Shown here: positions 9,276 to 21,269 of the stretch, piece after piece
Position numbering within the stretch: the stretch's first letter is position 1
Layout: each line of letters starts with the position of its first letter
Assembly: GCA_944472135.2 (NCBI GenBank)
Contig: OX235264.1
Span: forward strand, 121,301,809-121,365,808
Length of the DNA: 64,000 nt
Source: Trichobilharzia regenti
Taxonomy: Eukaryota > Platyhelminthes > Trematoda > Strigeidida > Schistosomatidae
Direction of reading: 5' to 3'
Translations under genes and position numbers: made by a program
Notes under the pieces: generated by a model
Databases searched by the model: none
What the model saw: only the letters and a program-made list of their open reading frames with translations
Told to the model about the DNA's origin: nothing

Positions 9276-10783
9276 CTAGTTGTTGTAGGTCACGTTTACG
9301 TCTGAAAACGGGGGATTGACTACCTGACATTTAGACGGATTCAGCTTAAGACCGTTTGAAGAGGACCACTGACTAATTTCCGACAGAAATTTATTTAATT
9401 TGGAACAATCTGACTGACAGTTGACAGGCATAGAAACAGAGAGGTCATCAGCATACTTAACAAGAGTGGCTACATCAGAATGAGGCATGTCCTGTAAGAA
9501 AAAAGAAAACAGAAAAGTGGAAAGAACAGCACCTTGAGGAACACCAGCTTAAAGTGAGTGAGGTAGTGGAGGACTTTCCATTGTAGACGGTGTACTGCTT
9601 CCTATCAGGAAAATAGGAATGCAACCACTCATTTTTCCAGCTCTCAGTCTGTGTTGCAGCAAGCTTACTTAGCACTAGTGACCTAGGTGCAGAGTCAAAT
9701 GCAGATGTGTTATCAAGGAAGGCACACCGAACGTATTTAGCTCCTTTATCTAAACTGGAGACCATACTATGATGTGGGACAACAGCGGCATCTAAGGTAC
9801 ACCTACTGTGTTTTAAGCAAACTGGATGTGATCACTGAATGGCTTTAATTAGGACTGAAGATGAATGAAACTACATCTTATCATAAGTCTCAAGAAATAT
9901 GAGTTAATGTTGTAGCGACCAATTTTATTACTCATCTTTGTAGTGTACTTTCACCATGTATTTTACTACGATATTTTTATCACTCTAAATATTGTGTGTT
10001 ACAGTTGATACTTTTGTGCTCGCTCAACTTATGAATTTTGGTTACTGCGTTAATAGGCGTTCGTACCCCTTCTCGAGTGTCTTTTGATTTACGATGTGGA
10101 TGTTGAAGAATCCCAACTTTAGGACACAACATAAACGCGAAGAAGTACTAGGATATACGTGTTCGCAAGTTTGATCAAAAAGAGCACCACAACAAACTGG
10201 TGAGTCCAACGATGCCAATGGGTCTAGGCTTAACATTAGTCCGCTTGTTGATTCAGGCACTGGACCAATCCTGATATTTTTCAATGAGCCCTTTATAATC
10301 CTTTTGGAAAAAGATTCGTTGGAAATGTCAGTTAATTGGGCTCATAAGATATCAGCACACTCCATAAGGATAACAGCAGGAACATTGTAAGGTTCAAGGG
10401 ACTGAGTAGGTGGCACAGTGGTTAGGACTCTCACCGACCATGCACATGGTCCGGGGTTTGAGCCCACGCCGGCGCACACCTGATATCTATGGTCGGCCTG
10501 CAAAATTTGGGCTACCGATATCCAAGCTGAAAATTCCACACTTGTATCAAAAATACAGTGTAGAATCAAGCTGTAAATCAAAAGTAAAAAAAAGTAAAGT
10601 AAAAGGTTTGTGAGGTTGAAGACACTTAAAGACATCATTCGTATTAAAGCATGAGAAGCAGTCCTTATTTACACTATTAGAGTTAGGAATCATAACATCT
10701 GCAGGGATACATATGAAGGATTTATTAAGCATGTCAACATCTACAGAAGTATCATTCATTATACGTCCTAAAATGTAAGACAA
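9276..10783 (-). pseudogene. CR1-type reverse transcriptase remnant
   Basis: Minus-strand pieces in order: 10783-10610 (NDVFKCLQPHK), then after a SINE insertion 10400-10042 (EPYNVPAVILMECADIL... NESFSKR... IGPVPESTSG), then 9765-9475 (CAFLDNTSAFDSAPRSLVLSKL, motif A; NEWLHSYFPDRKQYTV) and 9488-9276 (ATLVKYADDLSVSM, motif C; SNGLKLNPSKCQVV). This is the palm of a CR1/SR1-like non-LTR RT. Frameshifts, a rearranged middle and the SINE show it is dead. Confidence 0.7.
10400..10605 (+). repeat. tRNA-like SINE (family A) inside the RT remnant
   Basis: Starts GTAGGTGGCACAGTGGTTAG with B-box-like GGTCCGGGGTTTGAGCCC, followed by the family body CACCTGATATCTATGGTCGG and CTTGTATCAAAAATACAGTG and an A-rich end (AAAGTAAAAAAAAGTAAAG). 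It separates two collinear pieces of the antisense RT at 9276-10783, so it inserted later. AGGTT occurs on both sides and may be a short target repeat. Confidence 0.75.
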
Positions 10784-11427
10784 GGATTATCGAATCCTAC
10801 CAGCACAAAACCGACAAACCAGCCAATTAAAAACAAGTTAAATAAACAGATGTGATTGGATGCTGCCCTCAAGTTCACCCAAGTGATTTGTGACCTCTAA
10901 GGTCTTAGCGGGTCATTTAACTTTCCAGGGGCATGTTTGCAGTTAAAATTAGTGCGATTTCAGAAAGTGTATCAACAGTAATTGAACGTCTCTTTGGAAT
11001 TCGAATGAAATTTAAGGCTCGCAAACAACGAGCGCGCCCCTTGAATACAACGTGTTTTTTCCTCTCTAGCCGGAAAATACTCATTTTGTGAATTGTCCGC
11101 TTGGGAAACCTGATCTTCCTAGCCAGTGAATTAAATTCAACCATTACTTACACATTGAATCTCTGCGTGGTAAGTCCAGCTGTCTCGAACTGCTGCCGAA
11201 GCTTCAGGTGCCACTTCTCTAGCAGCATCATCCTCACTCTTTCAGATAAACAAGACTTGTTGGTCTACAACGTGACTGCTGTCAAGCCGATCATCCAGAA
11301 AGTACTAAGTGAAATCGGAAACCTTTTCTTTTCCTTGTCTTGTACTTTATCAATCTTATTCTTGTTCTCTTGGGTAGATACTGTTGCTGTCATTCGTATA
11401 CAGCACAAGTCACAGTGACTGTTGATA

Positions 11428-11877
11428 TGGCTGTTGAAAGTAGCCTTAGAAAATGCAATAAAACACCATATTCCGTAGTCACAAGGGCTTCAGCCGAAGA
11501 AGGCAAAAACCCAGGGACATCAACCCCTTCCCGCACACCGATCCTAAAGACTCGTGTAGGTCTCATCTGTTCTGATACTACGCCTGCATTGCCACAGTCT
11601 AGCATTCAAATGGCACAGGCGATACCAGGTGGACAGGATACTACATCTGCACCCACTAAAGCTATTGCGTGAAACACAGCAAAGCAAAAATGAAACGCTC
11701 AGGACGTCATAAGACTTCAAAAGGAGACGAATGTCAGGCGTATGGTGTCATTGTTTATTAAACTGATTCAGCTTTTGAATGCAATTTTCGCAAACGATTG
11801 GTACACTGCCGTTGTGACGCAGGCGTGCCGAAATCGTACTACGAGTTTATGCAAAATGACCAATGTCAAGGAAATTA
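11428..11877 (+). pseudogene. CR1 copy A, ORF1 N-terminal part
   Basis: Begins with the segment PYSVVTRASAEEGKNPG, equivalent to SYSVVTRASAKLGK of copy B. After frameshifts it reaches the PHD-like zinc region (SAFECNFRKRLVHCRCDAG), in which a zinc-ligand Cys has become Arg. It is cut by the BEL/Pao LTR at about 11878. Confidence 0.65.
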
Positions 11878-11927
11878 TCCCTAAGTTCTTATTGTTACGA
11901 AGACGCTCCGCACCAATAAAAAACTCC

Positions 11928-12249
11928 TGTCAATGTAGTTGAAGATTGAACGATCAATTCATGGTGTCTTTGCTCAAACCCAACTTCCCTATATTTTCTC
12001 GGAGGCATCAATACATTAGTCATCGTCTCATCGGTCACTGTTCAGAAAGAACGTGGAAAAACCGCCTGAAACCTTAGTCTATTATGCTGCTTATATATTG
12101 GTGTTGGAATAAAGAATTCTCAAGTCGCCAATGGGTGTTCCGGTTTTCGCGTCCATTAGTACTAAGCGTTTCTGAAAGGCTTCGACGGACAGCGAGAGGC
12201 CCGGCGTAGCAAGAGCTGGGCATTAAGGGTTTTTGAGAAGTGATTGACA
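11928..12249. repeat. Solo LTR in the BEL/Pao 3' LTR
   Basis: 322 bp starting TGTCAAT and ending ATTGACA (inverted termini), flanked by ACTCC and ACTCT, a 5-bp target repeat with one change. It matches 14081-14449. It interrupts the BEL/Pao LTR and is therefore younger. Confidence 0.7.
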
Positions 12250-12254
12250 ACTCT

Positions 12255-12461
12255 GAAACACCAGTACTGTAAGAAGGAAGTTATATTGTTTGGCAATTAA
12301 AGCGGAGAACGTTAAAAGTCTATAAATAAATATTTTAGACAAAATCGTGAAGTACTTTTATTCGTTTTGATCGTCCTCTTCGAACTTGTACACGATCAAA
12401 CCATTCGTGCCTTCGAGTTGCCCAACAATGGCTACCAGTTATAAAAACAAACGTTAAATAT
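12255..12461 (-). repeat. BEL/Pao 3' LTR, main part
   Basis: The other half of the LTR is 11878-11934; the two parts are separated by the solo LTR at 11928-12249. Homology to 15820-16097 ends at TTCACC on the plus strand (12461). Confidence 0.65.
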
Positions 12462-13536
12462 TCACCTAATGGGTCATCCCATTTTAATCCTTTCCTGCAT
12501 GTCTCTTGAAATAATCTGCTCGCCGGAAGTAGATAAGGTGCTACTGATCCATGTGGGTCAAACACGGATGACAACACAGGGAGCACACCTCTCCGAGTAA
12601 CTGGCTTATGAATATCACCAACGCTAAATCCAAAGGTATCAGAGTTCACATCCCATCGCATACCTAATGTGCGTTCAACTGGTAGAGTATCAACAGGTAA
12701 ATCTCATACAGTAGGCACTCTGTCTTCTGGAACTATATGCTTCAAAACGTCTAGGCTGTTCGAGACCCATTTAGTTAAACGAAAGCCAGCCTTAGCTAAC
12801 ACCTGACTATTACTTGTTGCAAATTTAACAACAGACTTATCATCATTGAAGGAGGCTAAACAATCATCCACACAGAAGCAACAATCGATGACGTCCAGCA
12901 GATCATCAGAACTAAATGTGGACACTGCCTTTCGTAGAGCAAAATTAGCACAAAACGGGAGGACGTGGCACCAAATGGATGGACTGTCATCCTATATTCT
13001 GGCACCTTACCACAAGGACCATCGTCAAACCACAAGAACCTTAAGTGATCTCTGTTGCTCTCTAACACCTTCACTTGTAGGAACATTTCCTCTATATCTG
13101 TAGCGACAGTAGCTGTAAACTTCCCGAATCATTACAACAGTCCAACTAATGAGTTCACACAATCTGAGCCACCATACGGATTATCATTCAAAGAGACTCC
13201 TTCATGTTTCGCAGAACAATCGAACACCACACGGAGTTTACCTGGCTTCCTCGGCCTAGAGACAGGATGACTGGGCAAATACCACTCCCCTGGCTCGCTC
13301 CGATCAACTAGTCTTTCAATGTAACCCTTCGTTACATGTTTGTCGATGACATCTATATATTTGAATGAAAATGAATGCACTAAGAACTCCTTGAAACCCA
13401 ATAGTCTGTTAAGAGCAACTTTACAATTACAAACCAACTGTCTATCTTTGAATCTCCATGGTAGGCCAACGCTGAAACGCCCATTTCCGTATTTACAAGA
13501 CTGCTCAACTATTTTAACTGCCTTTAAGTCTTCCAC
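12335..13536 (-). pseudogene. BEL/Pao reverse transcriptase region
   Basis: Three minus-strand frames in order: 13536-13132 (WYLPSHPVSRPRKPGKLRVV, motif-1 region), 13086-12704 (ESNRDHLRFLWFDDGP; PFGATSSRFV; CFCVDDCLASF, a motif C-like VDD) and 12661-12335 (FGFSVGDIHKPVTRRGVLPV). Typical Pao order, broken by frameshifts; no RNase H or integrase remains. Confidence 0.65.
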
Positions 13537-13688
13537 AGAGCGACCCTTCTCTGGGACACCGCAGTCACAAAACTCCTAGTCATACATATTTTTAATCATA
13601 GTCTCTAGTTTATCCCCATTGCTCGTAACCAACGATGATATGTGGACCATGGATATAGGTCCTCTCACTGTCCATCCCAGCTATGTTT

Positions 13689-13991
13689 TCATCGCAAACA
13701 GACCATCTCTACTCCGTATCTCTCTTCTAATGCCTTGTGAGCTTCTAACACACTACATCCAATGAGTAGTCTCACTCTACCATCTCGCAGTATTGGAAAC
13801 GGTATGTCAAGCAGGTATAGCTTACCGACAACTGTTTCACGACTAGGTACTATAGCTTCGCCGAGTTTCATACTGGAAGTAGTGTAAGCATTATCTACTT
13901 CAACGGTTTCCCCAGCAGTCAAGGATTCTAACTGAAATGGCACTCGTTCACATACTACCATTTTCGAAGAATTGAAAGTATTTAAAACCAA
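13689..13991 (-). pseudogene. BEL/Pao protease-like region
   Basis: Minus-strand frame between gag and RT, including IPFPILRDGRVRLLIGCSVL and EAHKALEERYG. Position and the L-L-I-G pattern fit the C-terminal half of a retropepsin. The active-site part (a DSGSD block in another frame near 14065) is disrupted by the solo LTR. Confidence 0.5.
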
Positions 13992-14080
13992 GGATTGCTT
14001 TGGGCCCTTAATACCTAATCAGCCAGCCAGTTTGACATCTACCAATGTAACGTCTGAACCACTATCCAACAGTGCATAAG

Positions 14081-14449
14081 TGTCAATGTAGCTGAAGATT
14101 GAACGATCGATTCATGGTTGTTTACCCAAACCCATCTTCCCCATAATTTTCGCCGGTGATCAATCTGCCGGTCGTCGTCTCATCGGTCGCTGTTCAGAAA
14201 GAACCTGGAAAAAACTGTCAGAGGTAATACCGTGATTTATTGTTGTAATATTTGTTCATAGACCTTAGTCCGTAATACCAATAATGCTGGTTACATATTG
14301 GTGTTAGAATAAAGAATTGTCGAGTCGCCAGTCTGCGTTCTGGTTTTTGCGTCCGTTAATACTAAGCGTTTCTTAAAATCTTCGAGGGACAGCGTGAGGC
14401 CCAGCGTAGCAAGGGCTAGGCACTAACGGTTTATGAGACGTGATTGACA
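14081..14449. repeat. Solo LTR inside BEL/Pao gag-protease region
   Basis: 369 bp with the same termini (TGTCAAT...ATTGACA) as 11928-12249, flanked by ATAAG and GTAAG. Internal matches include GAAGATTGAACGATC, CTGTTCAGAAAGAAC and TACTAAGCGTTTCT. It carries about 45 bp absent from the other copy. Confidence 0.7.
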
Positions 14450-14857
14450 GTAAGTTTCTACCGAAGATTTCAGTCCTTTCACCCTAAGTGGTAATACTCC
14501 TAAATAAACTTGTGGGTTGTCAAGGGGTCTAAAGGTACTGTTACAATTAACCGAATTCCCCGGTTCGTTTACTGTCCTAAGAAGTGGGTGCATATCGGTT
14601 GAATCACTACTTCCTTTGTTTGCCGCCTTACAGTTCAACTTTGTATGCCCCATCTTTAAACCAATGAAACACAACCGATTCTGTTTTGCCATTTTTAACC
14701 TTTCTACGGGAGACATAGCAATGAAGCGATTGCGATCACTTAATTGATCCGTGTTATGGCAAACAATACACTCATCCCTTCTCGCTGTAACTTGAGCCTT
14801 CACTAAAAACGCTTTCTTTATATTCACCGGTTCCTTAGGTTCTCCCTTAGAATGCAA
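14423..14857 (-). pseudogene. BEL/Pao gag zinc-knuckle region
   Basis: Minus-strand frame with ECIVCHNTDQLSDRNRFIAM, then KMAKQNRLCFIGLKMGHTKL and NC. The C..C spacing and the GH.K..C pattern are those of the Pao gag zinc knuckles; one ligand (CFIG for CFNC) is changed. The solo LTR 14081-14449 begins directly downstream. Confidence 0.6.
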
Positions 14858-15297
14858 GACGCTGGCTAATTCGTTGTCGCTTGGTTGACGTTGTCTTTCA
14901 CCAGCCTCACAATATCGTCGAATCCAGGCTCCAAACCATCTTCCTCTAACCGGGAACTAACCTTTATGAACTTCCTTTATAGACGAACCGGTAATCTCTT
15001 GACCACGATCTCAAGCACAGAACTTGAACTCAATTCATCCACACAATAAAGAGACACAAGAGTATTTCTAAATACCATTAAACTGTTCAAGAACTCTGTA
15101 AGTTCTCCTGAATTATCGTTTAAGCATGATCCATTACCCTTCACTGTCTCAAAAACGTTACGGGATTTCATAAATGGTTTTCCAAACCTTTGACGTAGTA
15201 TCCTCATAGCCTCTGTATATCCTTCGTTCGGGGACATAAACTTGCAGCAATGTATGGCTCTTGCAACAGCACCAGTGCAATACCTCAACAAATAAAT

Positions 15298-15766
15298 TTA
15301 CTTCATTTCGTCATTGAAAATAAAACCACTCAACATGACCTCAAACCCCTTGATAAACTGTGGGTAGTCAGCTGGGTTTCCATCAAAGTACCGAGGTTCA
15401 GACTTAGGTAAATTTATACCCTTACTATCCCTAAACAGCGAGGCGTGAAAATCAGACTCACCACGCTGAGCGTCATGCATATCAGTGCAATCAACGGGCA
15501 ACTCATCGTTACTTACTTTTTTGTCTGTTTCCATGGTGCCACGTCCCTTTCTTGACCCAGGCATTATCCAACGTCACCAAAGAATCCAAATTTCGTTTAT
15601 AATCCGTGTTCGAAGAGATGCTGGCTGCAGACGCAGTAGGTAATTCCGGAAGTTCCAGAAGGCGCTCCAGAAAGTGAACAGATGAATAGAAACTGCCCCA
15701 GAAGGAGATCCAGAAAAGAAACAAAGCTGTCAAGGAACTTATAATAATAATAATATATATTCTCAT
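15298..15766 (-). pseudogene. BEL/Pao gag, N-terminal part
   Basis: Minus-strand frames MPGSRKGRGTMETDKK and NLPKSEPRYFDGNPADYPQF resemble the start of Pao-type gag, where the P-x-F-D/G-x-P..Y..F block precedes the capsid-like helices. It continues into 15291-14977 (CCKFMSPNEGYTEAMRILRQ, RFGKP). Broken by frameshifts. Confidence 0.6.
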
Positions 15767-15815
15767 TTTTTACATGAGGGACGCCAGTTTACAGGCATCA
15801 TCAATTCGATGATCC
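15740..15815 (-). repeat. Tail fragment of SINE family C
   Basis: Plus-strand AATATATATTCTCAT and CAGTTTACAGGCATCATCAA match the tail of the SINE at 8935-9115. It sits between gag and the 5' LTR of the BEL/Pao element. Confidence 0.4.
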
Positions 15816-15819
15816 CTAA

Positions 15820-16097
15820 GTTCCTATTGTTAGGAAGACGCTCCACACAGATAAAAACTATGTACTTTCTTCGATTTTAACTCCAGAACACCAGTATTAT
15901 AAGAAGGAAGTTATATTGTTTGACAATTAAAGCAGATAAAAGTAAGTCTATAAAAGATATTTCAAACAAAATTGTGGAGTGCTTTTATTCGTTTTTGGCC
16001 GTTCTCTTCGAACTTGTACACGATCAAACCTTTCGCGCCTTCGAGTTGCCCAACAATGGCTACCAGTTCCAAAAACAAACGTTCAGTGTTCACCTCC
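15820..16097 (-). repeat. BEL/Pao 5' LTR
   Basis: Shares an ordered set of phrases with 12255-12461 and 11878-11934: ATCCCTAAGTTC, AAGACGCTCC, AACACCAGTA, AAGAAGGAAGTTATATTGTT, GAACTTGTACACGATCAAAC and CGAGTTGCCCAACAATGGCT. Copies differ by several percent, which indicates an old insertion. Confidence 0.65.
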
Positions 16098-17289
16098 GTT
16101 GACAACCCATGCCTATGGTTTTAATATATCTGTCAACTTGGTCTCCCTGGCACATTCCCACACAACGGATAGCAGATACGACACGCCACTCTTGTGTCCC
16201 AACAAAGTCTCATGCATCTCCCTACCCGCTGACACCACACTGCCAAAACTTGGTGCAGACAGTAAAAAGGACACTCCAGTCCTACTGAACGGAAATGCCA
16301 ATCTTCACAAGTTGAAGAGTCCCAAGTTTGCACCCACAACATCAGGGAAAGATAGAATTGCCAAGGCACCACCTACATCTACTAGCAAGCTTAGCAACAC
16401 AGCAAAGGCTGGTCAAAACCTGACGAAGCCTTAAGTTACTGACGCTGCAAAGGAATATGAGAAGCCAATGGGTAAACGTCAGCCGGTCTGATTGCCTTAT
16501 CCTTTTTAATGTACCTGAACAACGGGCTCTGTTTGATAAGGAACAGTGGTCCAACTTGTGCAATAAATTGGGTTTGAACATTTTTTCAGTGCAATTGTGC
16601 AGGGTGTACAGCCTTAGTGTAAGCCACCCCCATTAAGGGTTACACTGAACTCTACCGAGGAGTGTGAAGGGGTACTAATAATGGCTCAGGTACCAGCCAT
16701 AGACAGAAGTTCCAGCATAAGGGTGAAACATAACAGGCCATGGGCTAACAGACAAATGGCGAGAGAGTCACCGAAACTGATACATTCTACCCCTATGGTG
16801 GTACACAGTGTTCCGGAGCTGGAAACGAGCACTGCTTCTGAAAAACACATGCATGACGTGCAGCAATGGAGATGGCTGTATCTCAGATGGCCCTTGGCGC
16901 TTCTGGTGAAATCTCCATTTTCCAGCTACCTCGCCCCGCTCATCTCACACTGATTAGCTCTTCAAAGCTGCTAAATGTCACATTCAGCTCCCCGGAGCAG
17001 TTTGCTATAGCACTTCGACGGTGGTCTGAGACCAAGGGAAAAATAAGAGGGCACATTCGATGCTGCGAAAGCAGACTCCGAACCATAGGGAGGCAGCAAA
17101 CCGTCCCCAAGCTTCAGTGACACTAGAGCGATGCACTTCTGAAAATAACAGTCTGTGTCACCCAAGTGTCCTGCCTAAATCCATGGAAAAACTACAACGA
17201 GCCGGTTCTATCGGGATCGGCCAACTAGTCCCAACATTAAGCCTCCTACCAGCAGACGGCCTCACGCCAACTAACCCACAACACAATGG

Positions 17290-18000
17290 GGTTGTTAGAC
17301 TCACTATCAGCTGCCTATATAGTAATATGAGGGAGCTGAGGGGAAAAGTAGGCGAACTCAGAAATCTCCAATCACACCTATAGCTTTTAATAATCATTCC
17401 CACTGAAACCTGGGTAACCCCTACTATCGCCGATATGTGATATGGTTCTGGTCAGGAGAGAGGGATAATAAGGAAGGAGGGGGAGTTGTTACATACTTTG
17501 ACAGGCAACTTGAATGTGTACGCGCAACGGACCCAATACTTATTGAACTCCCAGACTGCATACTGTGTCATTTCATCTTAGGCAACACCAAGCACTTACT
17601 GGATGGCATCTACTGATCACCCACCTGTGGGGCAGAGCAGAACCAGCCACTGCTCAGCACTATCATTGGGAAATAGAACTTGGACCACCACCAAATCACC
17701 ATAGCTGGAGATCTCAATACCCCATCACTGAACCTTGGCTCAGGGTATGCTAAGGGAAAGTTCTGCCAAAATCTCCTGCAAACTATTCGAAATACAGGAC
17801 TGACTGCGAATGTTGGAGACGACACTAGATGGGGCCCTGGTGGAAAGTCTTCGAAACCAGACTACATTCTAACCAGTGACCAACTACTCGTCGGAAAGGT
17901 TTAGACCACGACACCTCTAAGAAGTAGTGACCATGTGGCCATAGGGTTCGATCTTGTTCTCCGTGAGCACTTGCAGTGAGACGTTACGCAACCATGTCTG
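17290..18000 (+). pseudogene. CR1 copy A, endonuclease domain remnant
   Basis: Frame-broken version of the apurinic-type endonuclease seen intact in copy B. Visible pieces are TISCLYSNMRELRGKVGELR, then ITIAGDLNTPSLNLGSG (copy B has GDFNAPSLNL) and SSKPDYILTSDQLLVGKV. The SDH block follows in another frame (RSSDHVAIGFDLV). Confidence 0.65.
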
Positions 18001-18419
18001 TATTATAGCAAGGCGGACTATGTTGAAATGTGGAGGCTTCTGTCCGATGAAGACTGGCCCTTAGCATGGGATGACCTATCTGTGGATAAACACTGGAAAA
18101 TGGTAAAAAAGATTATTCATACAACAATCCTGGATACCGTCCTTGTAGTCACAACACAGCTCAAAAGAAAGTCATCATGGCTGAAGAGAGGCACGCAACG
18201 TATTCTTCAAGCAAAGCGGAAGGCCCTGGTTTACGTGGCGCGTATCTAAGAGCCAGATCGACCACGACTCTTACCTGGAACTCATGGACCGGTGCAACGC
18301 GAAAGCCAGGGGTAACAGGAGTTCATTCAAGACTGACCTTGTCAAAAAAACTGATAGCAAACTCCAAGGACATCTGTCGATTCATGCCTGAAAGAAAACC
18401 AACCAGGGGGCATGCGCCT

Positions 18420-19997
18420 CAGTGGGCCCAAACGGTCAATACCTCACTAGTCTGGAGATGGCTGAAACATTCAGTTCAGCCTTCGCCAAACAGCTAAACA
18501 GCAGCGTGGGTATTACCGGTACGGACCAAAATGGTGGCACCACTATTTCACAGGAGGAAGACCTAATGGCTACTCCCCAAATAAACCCCGCAACAGTACC
18601 AAGGAAGCTACAGCGACTCACACCTGGGAAGTCCCCATGTTGTGACAACATAAGGCCATCTGTTATGAAACAGTGCGCCGAAGCTCTCTGTTGGCCCTAA
18701 TGCGACTTCTTCCAACACTCAATGGATTTGGGGAAACTGCCAAGGGAGTGGACAAGAGTCATCCTTTCTTCGATCTTCAAGAGCGGGGATAGGCAAAATG
18801 CCACTAGTTACAGACCAGTAGCTCTACCCCCACTGGCATCAAAAGTACTGGAAAGTATTCTTGATGATCGCACCTCGATAGGTCAAATATACTCTATGGA
18901 GCCCAACACGGTTTATGGAAAGGCAGATCCTGCGTTACTAACCTACTGTCAGCTTGGGACGATTGGACATCATGCTGAGATATGAATGTTCCAGTCGACG
19001 TGATCTTCCTAGACTTTGAGAGGGTATTTGACACTGTTCACCACGACCTTCTCCTTCACAAAATAAGTCAGGCAAGTAAAGGTGGGCCACTTCTATCATG
19101 GTTAAAGGACTACCTAGCCGACAGGCAATTTCGCACTAAGGTCAATCGAGTCCGATCATCTTGGCACAACTCGTCATCAGGAAAGTTGCAGGGTTCTACC
19201 CTAGGAACACTGGTGTTATGATTTTTATCAATGATCAACCACGCCGTCTAAGCTGCCCGGCTCTCCTATACGCTGATGACGTAAAGATATGGAGAGCGGT
19301 AAAGTATTCGGAGGACTCAGATAGGCTGCAGGAAGATCTAAACCTTCTGGAGGACTGGTCGTTGGCCAGTGACATGGCTTTCAACCTGAAAAAGTGCAAA
19401 GCAGTGAAGCTGCGCACCTGTAGACTGCAGAATGCAAGTTACACCATATGCAATGAAAGCTTGTCCTGCACAACGTTGGAACACGGAAAACGGAAAAAAT
19501 GGACACGAGCGTAAATTACACGGGGATGTAGTGAGGGCACTTGCGGTCATCCACTTTACACATAGACAGTTAGGTGCACTCAGTCCTGAGCTCTTTCTAA
19601 AGTTGTACTTAACATACACCAGACCACACCTTGAATTGCCTATTATTATTGCACCCCGTTGTTTAGAAGGGACACCAACCAAGTTCAAAGACGGGCAACA
19701 AAAGGAGTGGTTGGCCTCCAAAATAAACCATATAATGAAAGGCTGAAGAAACGATGCCTATTCACACCAATCTACCGCCGATATAGGGGGGATTTGATTT
19801 CAGCCTACAAAACAACGAATGAACAGAATCATCCAAACAAAGTTGTTCTGCCATTGAGTAGGTATAGGCTCCCTCGTACAAATCCCAGAAGGTTAGCTCA
19901 TCAGAGGGCAAGGACCTGGGTGCGCTCCCACTTCTTTTCACTGCGGGTTTGCCGTCCCTGGAATTCCTTACCGGCAGATGTAGCTATGGCACTTTAG
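18420..19997 (+). pseudogene. CR1 copy A, reverse transcriptase remnant
   Basis: Collinear with copy B: SIFKSGDRQNATSYRPVALP (about 18760), DVIFLDFERVFDTVHHDLLL (motif A, 19000), a degenerate LQGSTLGTL motif B, YADDVKIWRAV (motif C, 19270) and the thumb region TPIYRRYRGDLISAYK (19770). Multiple frameshifts make it inactive. Confidence 0.7.
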
Positions 19998-20291
19998 AGG
20001 TTGACGGATATCTTGTTCAACAACTTCTAATTTATTTATTCTCGCGTACCAAAAACAAAGCAAAAGACAATATTTGATCGTCCAAACTACGTGATATATT
20101 TCGGGACCAAAACAAGCCGTCAGACGAACGCTTAGCTAGCTAGTGGTCGTGCACGTGACACGACGGGGTACCAAATGGCCGGGGATGCTTGACCGGAAGC
20201 CTTCAGCTAACAAGTTGACTTAAACAGTGGTGGTCAGCATTCAATGAGTGATTGCTGTGGTCAATAATTTTGGGGAATTATTTGCCGCTAC
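19993..20291. mobile_element. Solo-LTR-like insertion, copy 2
   Basis: 299 bp homologous to 8541-8888, inserted in the C-terminal RT region of CR1 copy A. Perfect 5-bp target repeats GGCAC lie at 19988-19992 and 20292-20296. CR1 reading resumes directly after it. Termini TTTAGAG...GCCGCTAC lack TG/CA. Confidence 0.7.
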
Positions 20292-21269
20292 GGCACCGTC
20301 TGTGGTCGCCTTTAAGCGAAGGCTGGAAAATCATGGAGTGACACAAGGACTGAGTGCAAATGGTCTATCGCCTAAAAATCTCAGACACCTTTTGGGGGAA
20401 AACAACTAAATTCGTCCTTTTGCTTCTTTACATTCTTCCCCATCTTACTATCCTGACAACTTTAACTACACTTATTATGATCATTAATATCGATAGATAT
20501 ATAATTCATATTATTCTTCGAATTTAATCAGCTGACTGTTGTTAGGTGTTCTTTATTTCTTCGCTTATTATATCTTATATTATTGCCTCTTTTCTTTCGA
20601 CGACGATACCGTTATACTAAGTGGTGATAGGATGAACTCTCTTCACAGTAATAACAGTCTTAACAAACGTCATACCACAAACCACATAATTAATCCCATT
20701 ACAAATATCGCAGTCAACTAGAGCTACGGTAGTCCAGCGACCAGGGGAGCTACGAAGACGTTTACCAAAGACCAGTAACCTATAACTGACAATGAAGAGG
20801 TGAGCACAAAAAAATCAAATTGCTTCAAAAAGGCTTGTAAAACCGTCATTGGTCAAAGGTAGCGCGCTCCTTGAATAAGACGTGCTTTTCCTCTCTAACC
20901 GGAAATATCCAATTTTGTGAATTATTGGTTTGGGAAACCTGATCTTCCTGCCCGGCGAATTTTTATTCAACCATTTCTTCCTCACCGAGCCTGTGCGTGG
21001 TACTTCCCGCTCTCTCGAACTACTGCCAAAGCTTCAGGTGCTACTTCTGTAGCAACATCCTCCTCACTCTTTCAAATATACAGGACTTGTGGATCTGTTA
21101 CGTGATTGCTGTGAAGCCGAATAACCCGAAAGTTACAGGTAAAGTCAAAAGCGTTTACTTAAATACTTTATCCTTCTTTTCTGTGCTCTCCATTGTCTTT
21201 TGCTGTGAGTCTATTGGACAAAATAACAGTCTCTTATTATTTAATCACCAGTATTAATTTAGGAGTAAA

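Larger units (their letters stand above)
11878..16097 (-). mobile_element. Degraded BEL/Pao-type LTR retrotransposon
   Basis: On the minus strand the order is 5' LTR (16097-15820), gag (15766-14423), protease-like (13991-13689), RT (13536-12335) and 3' LTR (12461-12255 plus 11934-11878). The RT has the Pao-type sequence LPSHPVSRPRKPGKLRVVFD and the KPVTRRGVLPVLSSVFDPHG block just before the connection region. No RNase H or integrase region is left, so the interior is deleted at its 3' side. It sits within CR1 copy A and carries two later solo LTRs. Exact target repeats were not resolved. Confidence 0.7.
11027..20815 (+). mobile_element. CR1-clade retrotransposon copy A, interrupted
   Basis: A decayed relative of copy B (20863-25810), collinear from the 5' end (GCGCGCCCCTTGAATA... 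CCTCTCTAGCCGGAAA) to the 3' tail. Parts: 11027-11877 (5' UTR and ORF1 start, YSVVTRASAEEGK), 16098-19992 (rest of ORF1, endonuclease, RT) and 20297-20815 (C-terminal end and 3' UTR). A BEL/Pao element (11878-16097) and a 299-bp LTR-like insertion (19993-20291) split it. Frameshifts and stops throughout. It lies 5' of copy B in the same direction with about 50 bp between them. Confidence 0.75.
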
